Source: Dasypus novemcinctus (lineage: Eukaryota; Chordata; Mammalia; Cingulata; Dasypodidae). From it: a DNA stretch of 64,000 bases. The stretch lies in the NCBI RefSeq assembly GCF_030445035.2, contig NC_080699.1, forward strand, positions 8,494,001 to 8,558,000, in the 5' to 3' direction. The translations under genes and the position numbers were made by a program. The notes below the pieces were generated by a model that was given only the letters and a program-made list of their open reading frames with translations, was not told the origin of the DNA and did not search any database. This document shows positions 36,190 through 47,822 of this stretch, in pieces; the stretch's first letter is position 1, and each line of letters opens with the position of its first letter.

Positions 36190-36628
36190 TTAAAAAAGAC
36201 TTATTTATCCCCCTTTCCCTCCCCACCTCCCATTGTCCACTCTCTGTGTCCATTCACTGTGTGTTCTTCTGTGTCTGCTTGTATTCTCATTAGGTGGCTC
36301 TGGGAACTAATCCTGGGACCTTCCAGAATGGGAGAGAGGTGCTCAATCTCTTCTGCCACCTCAGCTCCCTGGTCTGCTGAACTCTTATTGACTCTCCTCT
36401 GTGTCTCTTTTTGTTGTGTCATCTTGCTGTGTCAGCTCTCCGCTCAGGCCAGCTTGATTCACCGGCTAGCACTCCTGCTTGGGCCAGCTCACCACTTGGG
36501 CCAGCTCTCTGCTCAGGCCAGCTCTCCACTTGGGCCAGCTCGCCTTCACCAGGAGGCCCCGAGAATCGAACCCTGGACCTCTTATATGGTAGATGGGAGC
36601 CCAATTGCTTGAGTCACACCTGCTTCCC
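36190..36628 (-). mobile_element. DAS-type SINE with an internal minisatellite
   Basis: T-rich left end and tRNA-like head at right (minus-strand start GGGAAGCAGGTGTGACTCAA). It is longer than its relatives at 27722 and 28270 because a 17 bp unit has been amplified inside it. Confidence 0.8.
36431..36552. repeat. 17 bp minisatellite, about seven units
   Basis: Units such as GCCAGCTCACCACTTGG, GCCAGCTCTCTGCTCAG and GCCAGCTCTCCACTTGG follow one another with a 17-18 bp period. The flanking relative at 27722 has one to two units. Confidence 0.85.
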
Positions 36629-37164
36629 ACCTTAGATCTTTTAATAACAAAGTTGGGATTTCACTATGGTCTGAGGATTGAACTTGAGTTATATTGCCTC
36701 CCTGTGGGTAGACCTGTGCACCTTGTAAAGGAACAAGTCCTTAGACACCAACACGGGCTCATGAAACCAAGTCAACTAACTCATTCTGAAGGACGTCATC
36801 AGTGGACAGAGACAGGCTTTGGAGAGACCACTGAAGGCCAGTGTTCGGTTCAGCATAAGGTTAGACTTGTCTACCTGGGACAGAATGCCTTGGAAAGCGG
36901 ACTGCACAGGGCACTACTTAGGGTGATGGGACACAGGGGTGATTCTTTTGGTCTAGACCATGTTTTGCAAACATTTGCATTTGAATGCTCTGCCTAGGAG
37001 TATATTTGCTACAATCCCCAAAGTTCCCTAAATAATACACTGGCCTGATTCACACGCTTACCTGCCTGAGCCAGTTAGAGTTTGGATTGTTGACTTCTGA
37101 GTGATTTGCAGGTGTTTGAAGAGGTTGTTTGTGCTCCCTTACTTTCTGAAGGACTCTGCTCAAA
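36629..37164. other. Unique sequence
   Basis: Nothing recognised. Confidence 0.35.
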
Positions 37165-37169
37165 GAACC

Positions 37170-37715
37170 TGTAGCAGTTTGATATGGTTATGAATTCCAA
37201 AAATAGATATCAGTTTATGTTTGTAATCTGGTCTGTACCTGGGCATGATTAGTTATAATTAGGGCTTTGATTGGGCCACGTCATTAGGGTGCCCACCAAG
37301 GGGTAAAAGGCATGGCAAAGGACAGAGTTGGAGGGTTTTTGATGTTGGAGTTTTGATGTTGGAGTTTGATGCTGAAGCCTTAAGCTGGAGCCCCGGTAAG
37401 TAAGCACACAGAGGAAAGAGAAGCCAGCCCCAGGAAGAGAGGAACCCTGAGCCCAGGAAGAAGCAAGCCCTGGAAAGAAAGGAATCTTGAACCCAGAGAG
37501 AAGCAAGACCCTGGAAGGGAGGAACCCAGGAAGCCTGAACCCTTGCAGATGTCAGCAATCATCTTGCTCTAAAATGTGAAAACAGACTTTGGTGAGGGAA
37601 GTAACTTATGCTTCATGGCCTGGTATCTGAATCTCCTACCCCAAATAAATGCCCTTTATGAAAACCAACCAGTTTCTGGTATTTTGCATCAGCACCCCTT
37701 GGGCTGACTAATACA
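37170..37715 (+). mobile_element. Solo LTR 1 (ERVL/MaLR-like family)
   Basis: 546 bp, TGTAGCAG to AATACA, with AATAAA in CCCCAAATAAATGCCC about 70 bases before the end. Flanks GAACC (37165-37169) and GACCC (37716-37720) match in four of five bases, the ERVL duplication size. It contains extra internal repeats of GGAACCC/GAAGCAAG relative to LTR 2. Confidence 0.7.
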
Positions 37716-37720
37716 GACCC

Positions 37721-38824
37721 CTAATCAGAGAAGTCTTCCTTGACCACCCTCTCATGCCATGGTCATTCCCACCTGTCACTATTCCCCCAACCCTGCTTCC
37801 GTTTTCTTCATACCCCTTATTAGTTCATAGCATTATGTATCTACTCAGAAACTCTTATGTTAATTAATATTACTGCTGATTCCACAAGAGTTTCTCAGTA
37901 TAAGCTGATTTTTGATGCAAATTGAAGACATTATAATATGAGTGATTGTAATACTTGTTTATGTCTCCCATCTACTCCATAAACTGAAAGTTTTGGGAGA
38001 GTAGTTGTACCTAGCACTCAATTTATTATCTTACAGAATTTCCCCTGCTTCATAGAGCTCGCATTAGCCCCCCAATAATATTCCTTCCCTCTCCTCAATC
38101 TTTGAGCTATTCTTTCATTCTTCGATTTTTTAATGGAGTACAAGGGTTATACAATTGTTTTTTTTTTAAGCCAGCACTTGCATTCCTCTATCACCTTGCC
38201 TAGTTGTTTGCTAATTTGTTTTGTTGTTTCACTTTCAGGCCCAGGAAAACAGGCGTCAGCTCAGGATAGAGAAGAACCTTACGCAGGCCAGGTGCTTTAC
38301 CGGTGTCCTCTCATCAGATCCTTACAAGGCTTCAGGGTGGAGTGATGGGAAACGCAAGAAGGAACAGTAACTGAAGGTTCTTTCTCCTGAGAGGCGGCTT
38401 CTAAGGAAAGGGCTGGGGGGTTAGATGGTGGGCGGGATTGATGAGGGACTGCAGGAGGAAGACAGCAATGAGCAGGAGTCAGGGGTCAAGCCCTGCCAGG
38501 AACCAAGGGCAGTCCTGCCAGGACTGACGCTGGAGTGTGCCCTCCGAGGCAGGTGGGCTGGGGGTGTGCATTCCTTGGATGAGTTCATCTACTTTGTATT
38601 TCTTTGGGATGGTGGCCTTGCCCCTTGATTCAAGAGTCCCTTAAACTTCACCGAAGAGGTTCAGACAGAGTGCGGTCGAGAGGGTGGGCAGCATGCTGCC
38701 CCTTTACCCAGTCTTGTCACTCTGTCACTCCAGGGTACTCTTTTTAGCTGTCTCAGCACATTGCAGGAGCCCCCATTCTCCTCCAGTGGTTAGACAATAT
38801 CTAATTATTGCCCCTTTGGGAAAA
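37721..38824. other. Unique sequence between the two LTRs
   Basis: No gag, pol or env similarity is seen, so this is not a proviral interior. Confidence 0.5.
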
Positions 38825-38829
38825 CCAAC

Positions 38830-39300
38830 TGTAGCAGTTTGATATGGTTATGAATTCCAAAAATAGATATTGGATTATGTTTGTAATCTGATCTGTACCC
38901 GGGCATGACTGAGTTGTGATTACTACGGCGTTGAATTCCCACCCCTTGGTGGGTGGGGACTCACAGATAAAAGGGGTGGTAAAGAACAGAGTTGGGGGTT
39001 TCTGATGTTGGAGTTTGATGCTGAAGCCTTAAGCTGGAGCTCCAGGAAGTAAGTTTACAGAGGAAAGAGAAGCCAGCCCCAGAAAGGAACATTGAACCCA
39101 GAGAAAAGCAAGCCCCTGGAACCCAGGAAGCCTGAACCCTCGCAGACGTCGGCAGCCATCTTGCTCCAAATAGACTTTGGGGAGGGAAGTAACTTATGCT
39201 TTATGGCCTGGTACCTGTAAGCTCCTACCCCAAGTAAATACCCTTCATAAAAACCAACCACTTCCTGGTATTTTGCATCAGCACCCCTTTGACTGATATA
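38830..39300 (+). mobile_element. Solo LTR 2, same family
   Basis: 471 bp with the same start and general order, but an end in GATATA in place of the CA end. An exact 5 bp duplication CCAAC flanks it (38825-38829 and 39301-39305). The right duplication runs into a short (AACC)n tract to 39319. Confidence 0.75.
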
Positions 39301-39305
39301 CCAAC

Positions 39306-39674
39306 CAACCAACCAACCTGCCCCTGATTTGTAACCTTTGCCAGTATCCGTGGTGTGAATGGCCCTGCCCTGGTCATTTTTACGCTACCGAGATGATAGC
39401 ACTGGGCAGGAAGTTGGGAAGAGAGGCGCACAGCAGCTCATGCGGGTGGCTTAGTGTGAGGCAGCTCCGGCACAGCTTCTGTGGGGCCTTCAGCTCCTTA
39501 ACCCCATCCCAGGGGTCCCAGGCTAGGACCCCACAGCCTTTTATGGTTAGGTTGTCCCCTAGCATTTGTGGGGCCCAATGAAAGTACAAACAGAGGCCAT
39601 ATATATGTCTAGATATTTTAACATTATAAATAAAACAAGAAAGCAACAGCACACGCTCCACAGTAATAGCGGCT
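39306..39674. other. Unique sequence
   Basis: Nothing recognised beyond the short AACC tract. Confidence 0.35.
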
Positions 39675-39772
39675 TTTTGTTTGTTTGTTTTTTAAGTTTC
39701 CTGGGCTGGGGATTGAATCCTGGGCCCAGTATGTGGGAAGCCAGCCCTCAACCACTGAGCCTCGTGGTTCCC
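39675..39772 (-). mobile_element. Short tRNA-derived SINE monomer
   Basis: Poly-T with GTTT units, then GGCTGGGGATTGAATCCTGG (B-box complement) and CAACCACTGAGCC. It resembles the left monomer of the dimers at 44102 and 63416. Confidence 0.65.
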
Positions 39773-39826
39773 TACTCCATGGTAAGTTGCTCTCTCCCAA
39801 GATAGAAACTACTAGCACTTTTATTT

Positions 39827-40243
39827 ATTTATTTTTTTAAAGATTTATTTTATTTTTCTCCCCTCCCCCCCACCCCAGTTGTCTATTCTCTGTGTCCATT
39901 TGCTGTGTGTTCTTCTTTTTGTCCATTTCTGTTGTCAGTGGCACGGGAATCTGTGTTTCTTTTTGTTGCGTCATCTTGTTGTGTCAGCTCTCCCTGTGTG
40001 CGGGGCCATTCCTGGGCAGGCTGCACTTTCTTTTGCGCTGGGCGACTCTCCTTATGGGGTGCACTCCTTGAGCTTGGGGCTCCCCTACACGGGGGACACC
40101 CCTGCGTGGCAGGGCACTCCTTGCGCACATTAACACTGTGTGTGGGCCAGCTCCACACGGGTCAACGAGGTCCGGGGTTTGAACCGCGGACCTCCCATGT
40201 GGTAGATGGACACCCTAACCACTGGGCCAAGTCTGCTTCCCCT
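39827..40243 (-). mobile_element. DAS-type tRNA SINE, full length, stacked on the next copy
   Basis: Flanked by GCACTTTTATTT at 39815-39826 and 40244-40255. Head at the right, poly-T at the left. Confidence 0.9.
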
Positions 40244-40255
40244 GCACTTTTATTT

Positions 40256-40648
40256 TTTTTTTTTAATTTATTTTTATTTTTATTTTTTTATTTTTATTTA
40301 TTTTAATTCCCCTCCCCTCCCCCGGTTGTCTGTTTTCTGTGTCTTTTTGCTGCGTCTTGTTTCTTTGTCCGCTTCTGTTGTCGTCAGCGGCATGGGAAGT
40401 GTGGGCGGCGCCATTCCTCGGCAGGCTGCTCCCTCCTTCGCGCTGGGTGACTCTCCTTATGGGCGCACTCCTTGCGCGTGGGGCTCCCCTACGCGGGGGA
40501 CACCCCTGTGTGGCATGGCACTCCTTGCGCGCATCAGCACTGCGCATGGGCCAGCTCCACGCGGGTCAAGGAGGCCCGGGGCTTGAACCGCGGACCTCCC
40601 ATGTGGTAGACGGACGCCCTAACCACTGGGCCAAAGTCCGTTTCCCAT
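40256..40648 (-). mobile_element. DAS-type tRNA SINE, young subfamily, stacked on the previous copy
   Basis: Left flank GCACTTTTA is shared with the previous copy; right flank GCACTTTTA is at 40649-40657. Its sequence is very close to the copy at 1-236. Confidence 0.9.
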
Positions 40649-40657
40649 GCACTTTTA

Positions 40658-41041
40658 AATATAGTTCATTATCCTTGAAAAGAGAGCATTACCAGCTCAC
40701 CAAAAACCCTATTATAGTTACTATAGTAAAATTGCAATGATGAAATGTCATTTGGACATTAAAATAAAAATATGGTGAGTGCTACGATCCTAGTTAAAAA
40801 ATGTTTGTAAAATCATGTTAAGGTAAAGCTACCAAACAATGGTGCGTAAGTATTTTACAATGACAACTATGTAAAACCAAACATGTAGGTGGAAAAAGAC
40901 TGACAGAGATCATAAATAAACCAAAATAGTTATATCACCAGAGTGGTAGGATTATGAATGAAAATTAGTAACAAAAATCCCTAATTTAAGTTGATTTAAT
41001 AAAAAATAAATTTTAAAAATTAAAGTTATGGACATTGAGTT
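40658..41041. other. AT-rich unique sequence
   Basis: Nothing recognised. Confidence 0.35.
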
Positions 41042-41055
41042 CTCAAAATGTATTT

Positions 41056-41475
41056 TTTATTTTTTAATTCTCTACCCTTCCCCCCACCCTTCCCCGTGCC
41101 CACCCCCCCCCCAGTTGTCAGAGCTCTGTGTCCATTTGCTGAGTGTTCTTCTGTGTCTGCTTGTATTCTTATCAGTGGCACTGGGAATCTGTGTCTCTTT
41201 TTGTTGTGTCATCTTGCTGCATAAGCTCTCCGTGTGTGCAGTGCCACCCTGGGCAGGCTGCACTTTTTTCGCGCTGGGTGGCTCTCCCTACAGCTACACT
41301 CCTTGCGTGTGGGATTCCCCTATGCGGGGGACATCCCTGCGTGGCACGGCACTCATTGTGCGCATTAGTACTGTGCGTGGGCCAGCTCCACACGGGTCTG
41401 GAGGCTCTGGGTTTGAACCCTGGACCTCCCATGTGGTAGGTGGACGCTCTGTCTGTTGAGCCAAATCTGTTTCCC
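41056..41475 (-). mobile_element. DAS-type tRNA SINE
   Basis: Flanks CTCAAAATGTATTT (41042-41055) and CTCAGAAGGTATTT (41476-41489) match in 12 of 14 bases. The body is full length. Confidence 0.85.
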
Positions 41476-41489
41476 CTCAGAAGGTATTT

Positions 41490-42305
41490 GACTACAACGT
41501 TTTGCCTGTATTTTTTAATGGCACGTATTTCATTCTTTTGAACTATTTTTTATAATTCTATTTTTCACTCTCCTCCACTTTGGAAATTATACATTTTTCT
41601 ACTTTTTTAATGGCTAGAGATTATAACTTGCATCCTTAACTTATCAAAGTCTAAAGTTACATAAAACCTTTACCTTTCTTCTAAGAAATATAATGACCTC
41701 CCAACTTAGTTGCTATTGTTGTCATAGATTTTAATTCTATTGAAACAGCCCATAAGATATTACTATTATTGTTGTTTTATACTGCTAACATTTGGATATA
41801 TTTACTCACAAATTTCCCACATTCTTTTCTTTCCTTTCTTTCACTTCAGACTTTCCATCTGGTACCATTTTCCTTCTGCCTCTAGCATACACTTAAAGTT
41901 GTTTTTTTTTAATTTGATTATACTGGTGGCAAATTCTGCATTTTTATGTTTGTTGTTGTGTCATATTGAAATGAAATTAAAGTATCTTTGGCTAAAGAAT
42001 ACTAGACTACTTTTACTTTCTTTTAGTATACTTGAAGATATTATTTGATTATTGTCCAGTTACCATTTTTGCTGTTGAAAAACCAAGTATTAGTTTAACT
42101 TTCCCTCCTTTGAAAATATTTTGGCTTTTTTCTCTGGTTGCTTTTACTATTTTTTAATTGGATCAATTTCTGTAGCTCAATTAACATGTGTTTATTCGTA
42201 GATTCCTTTTTATTTATTCTGCTTGGAACTCAGAGATCTTGAATCTGTGAATTTTTCAGTTGGAAAACTCCTATTCATATTTCCTCAAATATTGCCTTAG
42301 ACCTA
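41490..42305 (-). mobile_element. Old L1 (L1M-type) 3' sequence, antisense
   Basis: AT-rich text such as TTTGGCTTTTTTCTCTGGTT and CTTGGAACTCAGAGATCTTG to ATTTCCTCAAATATTGCC is in the style and order of antisense L1M 3' UTR. It is interrupted at about 42310 and resumes at about 42730. Confidence 0.5.
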
Positions 42306-42309
42306 TTAT

Positions 42310-42725
42310 TATTATTATTTTTTTAAGAATCCAATTGTACTCTTACCCTGGTGGCTTCTATTCTTCTCCTTTCTTAGCCTAAGGAAGGATTGATTTCCCT
42401 GCTCTCTTGAATTAGGTATAGCCTTATGCCTTGCTTTGGCCAATGAAATAGGAGCAGAGATGATATGTACCACTTCTAGGAAGAGGTTTTAAGAGCCTTC
42501 ATACAGGTCCTCTTAGTTCATTTCTCATGTCTTGGAAATTGTGGAAGAATGAAGATGAAACCTCTTTAACTCTGATCCCTGAGTAAGGTCAGTTAAGAGC
42601 AGAGCCTTCAGCCAGCCAAAAATGGATATATGAATGAGTGAGTAATAATTCTCTGCTGTTTTAATTACTGGAATTTAGAAGTGCTCATTATTGTGGCATA
42701 ACTAAACATGTTCTGATTGCTTTCA
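42310..42725. repeat. Old interspersed repeat, probably LTR-like, inside L1M
   Basis: GCCTTATGCCTTGCTTTGGC, CCAATGAAATAGGAGCAGAG and ACCACTTCTAGGAAGAGG match a common mammalian repeat whose family name I cannot fix. Confidence 0.4.
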
Positions 42726-42729
42726 TCAT

Positions 42730-43345
42730 TTTTTCCATCTTTTTGTCCTCTGTGTTGCATTCTAGATAATTTCTTCTAACTTATTTCCAGTTCACTAATT
42801 TTCTCTTCACTTGTTTCTCTTTTGCTTTTAACATTCTTAATTGAGTTCTTAGGTCTGGTTATCATTATAGAATGCAATACAACAATTTCTTATGTAATTT
42901 TTATAGAATCTTTTCACTGCAGATATCCTCAAGTTTGTCTTTCAGTCCTTTAAATTTACACAGAAGAATTGTTTTATAGTCTGAGCCTGATGAATCCAAA
43001 ATCTAAAAATATCTGTGGGTTTGTTTCAGTTGTTTGCTTATTTTTGCTCATTAGTTCTAATTTCTCTCTATGCATGGTTATCTTTTATTGTGTTGAGATT
43101 ATTAAAGGAATAGTTTGAGACCTACAATAAAGGTATTTTATTTCTGTCTCTGCCAGGTGTTTGAGTCAGTGTCAGGGGATTTGGGATCTGGATTTTGTCA
43201 AGATTTTGGATTCCCAGATTCCCAGATGGTTAAAATCCAGGATGTGAGTCTACACAAAGGCTGTGTCCACTCCTGCTTTACTCCTATGTTTAGCTCTTTG
43301 GTGTCCCTGCTTATTGTGGAGAGGATTTCCTGTTAGAATCCATAA
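42730..43345 (-). mobile_element. Old L1 (L1M-type) 3' sequence, antisense, continued
   Basis: TTTCCAGTTCACTAATTTTC and TTGAGTTCTTAGGTCTGGTT continue the same L1 order. Confidence 0.5.
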
Positions 43346-44091
43346 TTTGGGCTTTAATAAATGTTAATCTCACCTGGAAATGAGACTATAAAAGCATTGC
43401 TTTTAATTTTTCAGGACTGACAAATGCCCTCAGGGCAAAAGTAGTTTCTGGGCTATTTCCTTTCTCTTCACTTTCACCTGGTGATTTCTTACTGTTCTCT
43501 CCTATAATTTGATGCTTTTATCTATTTATCAACTATTCTTTTATCTATTTATCTTTTATCTATCTATCAACTATTTAAACTATTTATCAACTTGTTTTCT
43601 GTAGGAGAAATGATACAAATATCTTAGCTCATCATTACCATGCATTTTTTCACTAAATAAAAACGTCAGAAAAACAATAACTGATATTTATTGAGTGCTT
43701 ACTTAAGTGACCATGAAATCTGATTTTCCTAGTGTTTTCCCTTATTAGTGCCTATTATGCCTGTGCAATTATTAATAGAACACTCGTTCACCTTTAAAGC
43801 TTCTCTTACTCTATCTAGATTACCCAGCCATTGCCCTGCTCAGAAGCAGCCTCTGCTATTAATTTCTTGCCTGTTGCTCAGGAAACTTCTATAGGTTTCT
43901 AAGCATCTATACATAGACTTCCTATAAGAAAAGTAAATAGGGCCATTATATATACTATTTTTGACCCTACTTTTTTCTCACTTAGCTTATCTTAGAGTTT
44001 TTAAAATTTAATTAAATTTTTTAGCAATATACAAACCAAATTTATTTATTGTGGTTACTGTAAACTGCAATATGAATGCCTGGCTGTGTTT
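43346..44091. other. AT-rich unique sequence
   Basis: Short TATC-rich stretches lie at 43517-43570. No gene recognised. Confidence 0.4.
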
Positions 44092-44101
44092 TGTTTGTAA
44101 A

Positions 44102-44323
44102 CTTTTTTTTTTTTCCTGAGGTACTGGGGGCCAGGGATTGAACCTGGGACCTCGACTGTGGGAAGCCAGTGCTCAACCACTGAACCACATCAGCTCTCCT
44201 GAGTTAGTTTTATCATTTGTGTTGATTGTTCATTTTTTTTTTTTTAGGAGGCACCAGGAACCAAACCCGGGACCTCCCATATGAGAAGCCGGCGCTCAAC
44301 CACTTGAGCAACATCTGCTACCC
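44102..44323 (-). mobile_element. Dimeric tRNA-derived SINE
   Basis: Two tRNA-like monomers joined by a linker containing CTGAGTTAGTTTTATCAT, flanked by exact TGTTTGTAAA (44092-44101 and 44324-44333). The layout is the same as at 63416-63632. Confidence 0.8.
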
Positions 44324-44333
44324 TGTTTGTAAA

Positions 44334-45900
44334 TCTTTTACTTTAAAATTATTATAGGTTTGTAGGAAGTTGCAAAGATTGTTCAGAGAGGACCTATGTA
44401 ACCCTTCACCTGATGGTTACATCCTACATAATTATAGAACAGTATCAAAACAAAAAAAGTCTATGGTGGTACAATGTGTATATATATATAGTTCTAGGTC
44501 ATTTTTATCACAGGTGTAGAGTCCTGTAACTGCTGTTGTAATCAAAATACAGAACCTCCCTTCACCACAAACACCTCCTTCGTGCCCACCTTTTATTCCT
44601 ACATCTGCCCTCTTCCCCACAACCTCTCACTAGCCCTAATGTCCGACAACTGTCGATCTGCTTCACATCTCTATAATTTGTCATGTAGAGAGTGTTATAA
44701 ACAGAATTCCACTGCATGTGAGATTTTGAGATTGGCTTTTCACGCAGCATAATGCTTTTCAGACTCGCCCAAGTTGCTCCATGTAGTACTCCTTGTTGTC
44801 GAGTAGTCTGCCATGCTATGGAGGTACCAGGTTGTTTAACCATTCATGTAGTAACATTTTTGTTATTTCCAGTTTGGGGCTGTTACAAGTAAAGCTGCTA
44901 TGAACAGTCATGTACAGGTTTTTGTGTGGCCAGAAGTTTTCATTTGCTGGTATAAATGGCCAGTAACACAATTACTAGGTTGTATGTTAAGTATATGTTT
45001 AATTTGGAAAAAACTGTCAAATTGTTTTTCACAGCTTTCTATTTTACATTCTGACTCGCAATGTCTGCGAGATCGTTTCTCCACATCCTTGTCAACATTT
45101 GGTATTGCTACCATTTTTTATTTTAGCTATTTTAATAGGTGTATAGTGATATCTCCCCATGGCCTTAAATTCATTTCTGTAATGTCCAAGTTAACATCTT
45201 TTCCTGGGCTTATTTGCCATCCATACATTCTCTTCTGTGAAATAAGTCTTCATGTCTTTTAACCATTTTCTGGTTGGATTGTTGTGTTTTTAATGTTGAG
45301 TTTTGAGAGTTCTTTATATATTCTAGATGTGAGTCCTCTGCTGGATACGTGGCTTACAAATATTTTCTTCCAGATTATAGCATCTCTTTTCATTCCCTGA
45401 ACAGGATCTTTCACAGAGCAAACTTTTTTTAAAATTTTGATGACGTTTTTGGAGACCCTCTCATACCAATAATATAGATCTATGTTTCTTTTTAAATGGT
45501 GCATTGTATTCACTTGTATAGTAATTTATTAATCAGTCCTTTCTTTGTATATATTTAGTTATTTCCAGTAATTGGTGATAAAAACAATGCTGCAAGGATT
45601 ATCTGTATATAGTCACCTTTGTGTATATGTGCAAGTATAACCTTAGGATAAATTCCTGTGACTGATATTAAATTGATCAAAGGGTGTGTGTATTTTAATT
45701 GTCCATTGAGTATATTGTAATAGTTTACATCCGCATTAGCAGGACATTAAGAAAATACAACACCTCCTATCCTCTATTCTCACCAACACTGTATTTTAAG
45801 ACATTAAAAAAAAAAACCTTTGACAATCTGAGAGATGTTTTAAAAAGTATTTCAGTATTTTGTATCTTACGCTTTCATTATGAGTGAAGTTGAACTTAGA
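44334..45900 (-). mobile_element. Old L1 (L1M-type) 3' sequences, antisense, at least two copies
   Basis: TGCAAAGATTGTTCAGAGAG, AAGCTGCTATGAACAGTCAT, GTACAGGTTTTTGTGTGGCC and GAGTTCTTTATATATTCTAG are typical antisense L1 3' UTR text. A second, overlapping 3'-end order starts at about 45470. Open frames here are chance. Confidence 0.6.
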
Positions 45901-46575
45901 TTCATGTGCAAGCCCTCCCTCTCCGTGGCTGTCAACGCTTACTCTCCTTTGACTGTTTCTATGTGACGATGATCATTTTCTAACTGAGGTTCTGAGGGCT
46001 TTACCAATAGGGAGGGAAATAATCCTTTTCCATATGTGAATACTTTCCTGGTTGGCATTGTTTGTAGAATTTTTTCCATGTAGAAATTTTAACTTTTCAG
46101 TTTTCCCCATTGTGATTTCTCGGTTTGTGAGGCATGTAGAAAGAATGTTCAAACAAACAAGGAAAAAACAAACAAAAAGCTTCTTCCAAGTTTTCTCTGG
46201 CTCTGTGACAGTTATAATATAAAACTTAGTTCAAATGGAGTAGATCCTTCTCACTCCAAGTGTTGTTGGGAGAATCTCCACGCAGGCACACTTGCTAGAG
46301 GAGAAGGTTCTCGGCCCCAGTGAGGCCATCCTGGGTCAGATCATCAGTTCACCAGTATCCCCCGGGGTTACAAAGCACCCTGAAGTTAGAGGAGAAACTC
46401 CGGAGCAGCTCGTCTGTGTTTTCACTTGTCCCTTTCTGAAACAGTGGTCAGACTAGACAGGATCGATGAAAAGCACGTTTTCAGCTCACTGGAGTGTCGC
46501 TAGGTGGCGCACAGAGGATTTTCAATAGTGCTTACCCCTCCAAGATTTAAATTCAGAAAATGTGAAAACCACATT
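45901..46575. other. Unique sequence
   Basis: Nothing recognised. Confidence 0.35.
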
Positions 46576-47520
46576 TTCCCTTCTGGGTCCACTCAGCTAA
46601 GGGTCAGGTCAAGGGAGATGGGCCGGGCCGGGCCCAGGGCTGTGGTCTGAGTTCCCTCCGTCCTGGCCACCGGTTTGAACCTCCTCTCGGCAGCCAGCCC
46701 TGGTGCTTTCTCCCTCCAGGCTCTGTGGAGATTTATGGATCTGGCTGGGCCCTGGGCTCTGAAAACGGGGCTTTGCCTTTTCCCGGGTGGAATCACGCGT
46801 TGAGTAGACCTGATCCGGCTGGGGCTGGCAGCCGCCTGGCTCCCGTCCGCGCCCTGGGCTGTCACGAGCTGGGGAGGGGTTCCCTCGGCCTCCCCTCCGC
46901 TCCAGGCCTGACTAACCGCAGCCCTCCGGGGACCAGGCCAGATTGGAGCTACCCCACAAAAGGCGCCCCCTCCCCATCAGCGGACAGGACTGGGAGCGAG
47001 TTCTCTCTCCAAGGGGTTTTTAAAGTTCATTTCACGAGCCTCAGCGTTCAGGGGGGCTTGGTCTTTCCTGGGAAGCTACTTCACAGCTGGCTTTGGTCCC
47101 TGGGTCCAGTGTCCACACCCTGAGGGCCGCCAAGGGAGGTGGCTGTTTTCTGGGGGACAGAGTGGCTTGTCAGGAAACCCCAGCCAGAGAGTTTACGGGC
47201 CTGGTAAACACATGGCTGCGCACGGGGGCTGTTGGGTGGAGGCGCTGCACGGGGGTGGCCTGCTGGACCAGGCCCCAGACAGCCCCGGGCCGCCTGCTTC
47301 CCCCGCCCTCCCGACGCTCCCTGCGCCTGTGCTCCCTGGACTTGCTCCTCGTTGTTCCCAGATCTTGATGGTTGTAGCCGCTGAAGGGTTAGAAGGAAGA
47401 AAGGTGGAGTCGGAAGGGGGCAGTGTGGTCGTTTCCTTTTTCTTTTTTACTTTGTGTTACATTATTTATTTTCTTGCTCAAACTCTTCTATCTTTGGCTT
47501 TTGGGTGCTATTTCAGGTGA
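46576..47520. other. GC-rich unique sequence
   Basis: GC content is visibly higher than in the flanks, with a GGGCC repeat at 46620-46636. Open frames on both strands (for example 46725-47123 and 47167-47520) lack family similarity, start context or splice support. Confidence 0.4.
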
Positions 47521-47568
47521 TGCCTATGTCCTTTTTTTTTTTTTAGCAAATTTTTTTATTGTCTTTTT

Positions 47569-47755
47569 TTTTTTTAAAAGATACATAGATCACACAAAAT
47601 GTTATATTAAAAAATATAAGAGGTCCCCCTATACCCCTCACCCCCTCCTCCCACATCAAGCTCCTTCATCACTGTGGCACGTTCGCTGCATTTGGTGAAT
47701 ACACTTTGGAGCACTGGGGCACCGCATGGATTACAGTTTACATTGTAGTTTATAC
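47569..47755 (-). mobile_element. LINE 3' end fragment (copy e)
   Basis: On the minus strand it reads GAGCTTGATGTGGGAGGAGG, then TATTTTTTAATATAACATTT and TGTGATCTATGTATC before the A tail, like the ends of copies b and d. Confidence 0.6.
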
Positions 47756-47759
47756 TCTG

Positions 47760-47822
47760 GTGTGGTTTTCAAACCAGCAGCAGCAGCCCCTGGGAACTTA
47801 CTAAAAATGCAGATGCTCAGGC
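47760..47822 (+). mobile_element. MER5A fragment
   Basis: GGTTTTCAAACCAGCAGCAG, CCCCTGGGAACTTACTAAAA and ATGCAGATGCTCAGGCC are MER5A text. Confidence 0.6.

Noticed and set aside
36431..36552. CRISPR-like array
   Set aside because: Direct repeats are contiguous 17 bp units without spacers, inside a SINE in an animal genome; it is a minisatellite.
37170..39300. Complete small provirus with two LTRs
   Set aside because: Each LTR has its own flanking duplication and the DNA between shows no retroviral coding similarity.
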